Positions 59,937 through 64,000 of a stretch of DNA of 64,000 nt are shown in pieces; positions within the stretch are counted from its first letter, which is position 1, and every line of letters begins with the position of its first letter. The DNA lies in assembly GCA_963693085.1 (NCBI GenBank), contig OY856409.1, positions 1,618,777,711-1,618,841,710 of the forward strand, read 5' to 3'. The DNA comes from Alisma plantago-aquatica. Lineage: Eukaryota; Streptophyta; Magnoliopsida; Alismatales; Alismataceae. The translations under genes were made by a program, and so were the position numbers. The notes beneath the pieces are model-generated. The model had not been told where the DNA came from. It did no database searches and saw nothing but the letters and a program-made list of their open reading frames with translations.

Positions 59937-59949
59937 TGGTATTAGAGCC
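59937..59949 (+). other. Cassandra primer-binding site
   Basis: TGGTATTAGAGCC differs by one base from the usual tRNA-iMet primer site TGGTATCAGAGCC. It lies two bases after the 5' LTR. Confidence 0.9.
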
Positions 59950-60185
59950 AATTCCCCTCCAGTAGGTGGGCCCACATGGGCATGGCATGCCAGTCTTGAG
60001 CCGTGCGGTCCAGGCATGTAGGAAAGGGTTGTCCATGGTTGACGTAGCCACCCTTATGCTGGTATTCCGTGATCGGGAGCTGGGTGTACATGGGCCATTG
60101 TGGGTATGCACTGAAATGGGGAAGAGATCATGAGGCCTTATAGTTGAGCATTGACGAGAACGTCAAGAGTCTAAGTGGGGGAGAT

Positions 60186-60476
60186 TGTAACATCCCAGGA
60201 TTTGAGGCCTCGGATAACATGATATTAAAAGGAATGAATGGACTACCCATATCACCAAGGTGCACCTCCTTTTCCGGGAGCCCATCTCTAAAGAACTCCA
60301 TAGTTAAGCGTGCTCAGCTTGGAGTAGTACTAGGATGGGTGACCAGTCGGGAAGTTGACCCCGGCTTGCACATGAGCGTGGATAAAGCACGCAGTTAAGG
60401 CTAGTGGTGGTCTGTGGGGCCAGTCGTCATTCCTGAAACTCTACTAGAGCCTCGGGCAGTGGGCTCGGACGTTACA
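60186..60476 (+). repeat. Cassandra 3' LTR with well-kept 5S motifs
   Basis: 291 bp. It keeps AGTTAAGCGTGCTCAGC and AGTAGTACTAGGATGGGTGA, essentially the plant 5S internal promoter boxes, better than the 5' LTR does. It is not a 5S gene, because the ends of the 5S RNA are replaced by LTR sequence. Confidence 0.95.
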
Positions 60477-60906
60477 GTTCCCGACTCCAATGTATATATT
60501 ATTTATGTGAACAATGCTTAATTAGTTGTATTTTTTAATATTTTTTATGTTTCAATTTATAGTGTGCTACACAAGACAACGGATGGGCATGTGCATACTA
60601 TGTGATGCGATTTATGCACATGATTATCCAATATGCCATAGTGGACATTGATACCATTCCTGAGGTATTATATATAGTCTCATTAGATAATATGAAATAT
60701 ATCAATCTTATTTATATATTATTAATTATATATATACATCATTCTCTTTGCAGGTGTTTAAAACTAACCACACTATAGGAAAGGCCTTTCAAGATGTACA
60801 TGCTCCCTATACGATGGGAAAATTAAATAATGTAAGAGAAGAACGGGCAACAACCATACAAGTAGTGGGGATTTTAACATATAATTGGGATGTTGATAGC
60901 GAATAA

Positions 60907-61279
60907 TGACTAAAGAATTATATTTTGTAAATGAATTTCTAAATTATAATATGTGTGAATGTTTCTACATGTGTCTGAATGTTTATACATGTGTGAATGT
61001 GAAAATGAATGAAACTATTGGTTTCTATGTGAATGTTTCTACATGTGTGAATGTGAAAATGAATGGAACTGTAGATTACTACATGAATGTTTCTACATAT
61101 GTGAAAATCGAATGGAACTGCAGGTTGCTAAATGTGTTCCAATTAATGTTGTTAATTTTGTAGGTTTGTGGCCTGTTGTTGGCTGATATCAATGGATGTC
61201 GTAAAACCCGCAGTTCAGAACTGAACTGTAGGTTTCTCATCCTGTGACCAGCCACAGCAGGCCTGCAGACTGATAAGAA
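60907..61279. repeat. 3' flank of CACTA-2 second gene with short tandem repeats
   Basis: No gene. TGTTTCTACATGTGTGAATG and GTGAAAATGAATGGAACT units repeat imperfectly three to four times between 60950 and 61130, probably in the 3' untranslated region. Unremarkable sequence follows to the subterminal array. Confidence 0.7.
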
Positions 61280-61804
61280 AAAAAAGATGAAATAGGCGTC
61301 GGTTATTTGTTTAAAACCGACGACAAATGCTTACATCGTCAGATAAATAATTATAACTGACGCCTAATGCATGTGATTTGGCGTCAGTTATCAATAATAA
61401 CTGACGTTGATGGGACCGTTGCAGTGGGTGAATGGCGTCGGTTATCACTAATAAACCGACACTGATACTGCCCCAGATGGCGCCCTTTCTGTGGGGCAAA
61501 GGTTTATGGCATCGGTTTCAAAGATAATAATTGCCGCCTATACCGAGATGGTGTCGGTTATCACTAATAAACCAACGCTGATAGTGCCCCAGATGGCACC
61601 CTTTCTATGGCGTGAAGGTTTACGACGTCGGTTTCATAGCTAATAATCGACGCCTATACCCCCCGCTGGCACATTTTTGGTGGTGCGTGAAGGGTTGTGC
61701 CATCAGTTTGAGAACCAACGCCTAACGGTTAGCCTTTTAGTGGCGCCCACATAGGTGTCGCATTAAAACTGATACTAAAGGCCTTAAATAACTGACACTA
61801 AAGG
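61280..61804. repeat. CACTA-2 right subterminal repeats
   Basis: Repeated GGCGTCGGTTAT...ATAA(C)CGACGC stem-loops include a duplicated block GATAGTGCCCCAGATGGC (about 61465 and 61580). They correspond to the left array and precede the right terminus. Confidence 0.8.
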
Positions 61805-61824
61805 CATGTTATGTACTAGTGCTT

Positions 61825-61971
61825 AGATTGTTGAAATTTATCAATTTTGTGCTTATCTAGCCTAGCTCCCTGTGGTTTGACCTCGACCACAATCGATCCT
61901 ATATACTTTCGAGTGATTGATGAGTTGAGAAAATTAATTATTTAGAACTCGCCTGCCTTTGGTAATCAACA
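61825..61971 (+). repeat. Athila-like element 2: right part of its 5' LTR
   Basis: It resumes the LTR after CACTA-2 and runs to about 61971, where a primer-site-like TTTTTGGCATTTTTGTTGGG begins. This corresponds to the TTTGGCGCCGTTGCCGGGG leader of Athila-type elements. Confidence 0.7.
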
Positions 61972-64000
61972 AGTTTTTGGCATTTTTGTTGGGGAGCTAC
62001 AATGTTCTTTGTTAGAGTAAAAGTGTTAATTAGTAAGCAAGACTAGATCACACCCACATCTCCACCTTCACTTCCATTTTTATCATCATCATTGTCATTT
62101 TTTTGTATCTTTCATTTTCATTTATTCTTCACTTGCCTAGTTTAATTGTAGAATTGTATGCAGATCTTCAAAAAGCAAGGAGTGAACATTAATTTATTTG
62201 GAAAAGTCTCAACATTCATCATCACCACCTTCACATCAACATCTTTCTCAACAAGATAAGTAATGATGGAAGATGATCGTCACCTCAAAGACTTTGTTAT
62301 TCCTTCTATTATGGACATCAATGGGGCCAATAAATATCCCACCAATTGAGTTGGATAATTTTTCTACCAACCCCATCATTATACATATGTTACAATAGAA
62401 TAGATTTAGAAGGACTAATATGTAAGATCCCAATTTACATATAGTTGAATTTATACATTACTTGATCGCCTTCAAAATGAATGACATTCCTATGGATGAT
62501 ATTCACCTTATTCTTTTCCCATTCACTTTCAAGGGTAGAGCCAAGGCATCACTCTCATATTTTCTAAAGGAATTATATTACTAGTTGGGAGGAGCTTCTA
62601 AAAGTCTTCTTAGCCAAGTACTTTCCACCAAGAAGATTGATAATGCTCATTACTTTCTCTCAAATGGATGGGGACACTCTCTATGAAGCATGAGAGAGAT
62701 TCAAAGACCTCCAATACATTTGTCCTCACCATGGTCTCAACAATTGGTTTCTTCTTCAAATTTTTTATAATGGTCTATTTCATAAAACAAGGACGTTAAA
62801 TGATAGAGTTGTAAATGGATCTTTAATGTAAAAATCCTTCAAAGAAACTTATGCAATCATAGAAGACATGGCAGTAAATCATTGTCAGTGGAGCACTGAA
62901 ATGAAAAGTCAACCTTATTTAACTTCTACTGCTTTCGAGAAGCAAGTTAACATACATACAGTTGATGAAACAAACTTAATTGCAGGAAAAATTGATGTCT
63001 AATCTCCAAAGCACGAGAAGTTGAGCACCCAACCAACTCAACTGGCCTACCTAGCTTGTGAAGCAAATGAAGCTCTTAGGAAAACAACATCTTGGTCACT
63101 AATAACAACTAAATTCAAATTCCAACTTAGAATCAGTCATAGAGGATATAGCTTCTTCTCAAATGAAGCAAAATGATGAGTTCCTTCAGCAAACACATCT
63201 CATAAAGGATGCCATTCACACACTCTCTTCTAGGGTGGATGGGATTTCTATTCACACAAGAATGTTGGAAAATCAAATTGCTCAATAAGCACTCTCCAAC
63301 CAAACAACAAGACCTGGAGGTTGCCATCAAAGAAGACATCAGATGAAGTTGTTAACTCAATAAACTTATGAAAACTAAAGGTCAAAGGGAGAAATATGCA
63401 AAAACTACTACACTTGATGATTTGTCAAACAATCCACATGGCCCCTTGCAACACATCTTTGACACAATGCTTGGTGATTATAAAAATCTTTCTAAATCAG
63501 ATTCTTATTGTCTTGAAGTAGAATATGTAGGGACAAAAAAATGACGTCTAGATGACTATTCTAAATCATAAGTGTACATCTTTGTTCCAAATCAAAAATA
63601 AATTGACAAAGAGGCGTAGATCCTTAGCACAATAATTTCCAACCTCGAATTAAAGCATTGGACCTCCCTCTTGAGTGATCACACTTAAAAAGAAGAACGA
63701 AGACCTTGTGGGAGTTTTCCCCACCTTCTGACGTACCTGAGGTACCCTATTATTCAACTCATAGGTTTGTTATGAGTAGTGAGGATGCTGCAAATTTCAA
63801 GCTTAGGGGGTACAACCAACTAGTAGTTTTAGTTTTACTTCATTTCATTTGCTATTAGTCATTTAGTTGTTGCTTTCATGTTTTTTTATTTCTTCTCACA
63901 TCATTGCATGAATTGTGAGTTTAAATTTTTGATCAATCCACCTTACCACTTGAATCATAATTTTGCAAAGAACATGGCTATAAGATGACAGATTGGGCAT
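61972..64000 (+). mobile_element. Athila-like element 2, interior (runs off window)
   Basis: Leader and primer-site signature, then decayed gag. By about 63790 there is already a TTCAAGCTTAGGGGGTAC motif like the post-pol tail of this lineage. Protease, RT and integrase are not seen, so pol is probably deleted here too. The 3' LTR would lie beyond 64000. Confidence 0.65.
62263..63540 (+). pseudogene. Athila-like gag of element 2, broken
   Basis: It starts MMEDDRHLKDFVIPSIMD (62263), with later pieces in shifting frames: MNDIPMDDIHLILFPFTFKG, then GDTLYEAWERFKDLQYICPH, then NWFLLQIFYNGL. These match the gypsy gag core of Athila elements better than copy 1 does. Numerous stops and frameshifts show it is inactive. 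In family members, Gag packages the element's RNA. Confidence 0.8.

Larger units (their letters stand above)
59644..60476 (+). mobile_element. Cassandra TRIM retrotransposon
   Basis: Two 291-bp LTRs (59644-59934 and 60186-60476; TGTAACATCCC...GGACGTTACA) flank a 251-bp interior and a GTTCC duplication (59639-59643 and 60477-60481). The primer site TGGTATTAGAGCC is at 59937-59949, and a polypurine tract AAGTGGGGGAGA lies just before the 3' LTR. The LTRs contain 5S-rRNA-like sequence, the hallmark of Cassandra. It encodes nothing and moves with enzymes supplied in trans. The LTRs differ at 5 of 291 sites. It lies in an intron of the CACTA-2 second gene, 9 bp past the GTAAGT donor, in sense orientation. 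Confidence 0.95.
56707..60906 (+). pseudogene. CACTA-2 second gene: PttA/TNP1-like plus Ulp1 protease domain
   Basis: About 13 exons with GT-AG borders: 56707-56781, 56870-57157, 57239-57445, 57528-57773, 57859-58050, 58132-58287, 58389-58640, then about 58722-58990, 59085-59256, 59347-59466, 59557-59634, 60563-60664 and 60754-60906. Exon 4 has the PttA (Transposase_24) motif ALNVHDHTMGPTGYASIRQR, and exon 7 has a TNP1-like segment (VVAEASSYPS ... GRVILWPK). The last exons form a Ulp1 C48 protease core, with His in THWELLVIVP, Asp in YYLDPKG, and Gln/Cys in QDNGWACAYYV. The triad is therefore present. Stops in exons 4, 6 and 8 (near 57703, 58199, 58748) suggest the copy is dead unless splicing avoids them. 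Ulp1 enzymes cleave SUMO conjugates; the role in transposition is unknown. Confidence 0.78.
50850..61821 (+). mobile_element. CACTA-2: En/Spm transposon, nearly complete
   Basis: The left end AACTACTACAGAAATGG (first base mutated from C) and right end CACTAGTACATAACATG (reverse complement) are flanked by CTT (50847-50849 and 61822-61824). The length is 10972 bp. It carries subterminal GTCGGTT/AACCGAC arrays at both ends, a CT-rich leader, a fold-back, a TNP2 transposase (53261-56515) and a TNP1/PttA-Ulp1 gene (56707-60906). A Cassandra TRIM is nested in the latter. It is closely related to CACTA-1 in gene order and protein sequence. Confidence 0.93.

Overview
This looks like plant (angiosperm) nuclear heterochromatin made almost entirely of nested transposable elements. 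I see no host protein gene, no tRNA gene and no complete rRNA gene. The plant assignment rests on the element types: two CACTA (En/Spm) transposons with TNP2-type transposases, copia and Ty3/gypsy elements using the plant initiator-tRNA-Met primer site, Athila/Tat-like gypsy elements, a plant L1 LINE, and a Cassandra TRIM carrying 5S-rRNA-derived sequence. The sequence does not fix the species; a non-grass monocot or magnoliid is only a guess.

Layout. 1-1221 is the edge of a gypsy LTR. 1222-3791 is a minus-strand Tat/Athila-type LTR with a 58-bp minisatellite. About 4730-20534 is an old minus-strand copia element, split by an 8.8-kb LARD-like gypsy derivative (8445-17249; 3283-bp LTRs, ATAAT target duplication). 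20535-23243 is a minus-strand LINE with a (TA)n tail; its 5' part reappears at 42642-42889. Inside the LINE sits CACTA-1 (23247-42638, CAT duplication). Inside the CACTA-1 transposase sits a young gag-only copia element (27580-36758, GACAT duplication). 42890-49441 is a pol-less Athila-like element. 49442-50849 plus 61825-64000 is a second Athila-like element, whose 5' LTR is split by CACTA-2 (50850-61821, CTT duplication). CACTA-2 in turn carries a Cassandra TRIM (59644-60476, GTTCC duplication) in an intron of its second gene.

How the genes fit together. Each CACTA element has two plus-strand transcription units between palindrome-rich subterminal regions. The first encodes a TNP2-like transposase (transposase-associated, tnp2, DUF4218 and DUF4216 regions). 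The second is multi-exonic and combines an En/Spm TNP1/PttA-like part with a C-terminal Ulp1-type cysteine protease domain. Both transposases are broken. The LTR elements encode at most gag (with or without protease); none has a reverse transcriptase or integrase, so all would depend on other copies in the genome.

The most interesting signal is a long fold-back (arms about 100 nt) just upstream of the CACTA-2 transposase. CACTA-1 has a diverged copy at the same place. It is a candidate small-RNA precursor carried by a transposon.
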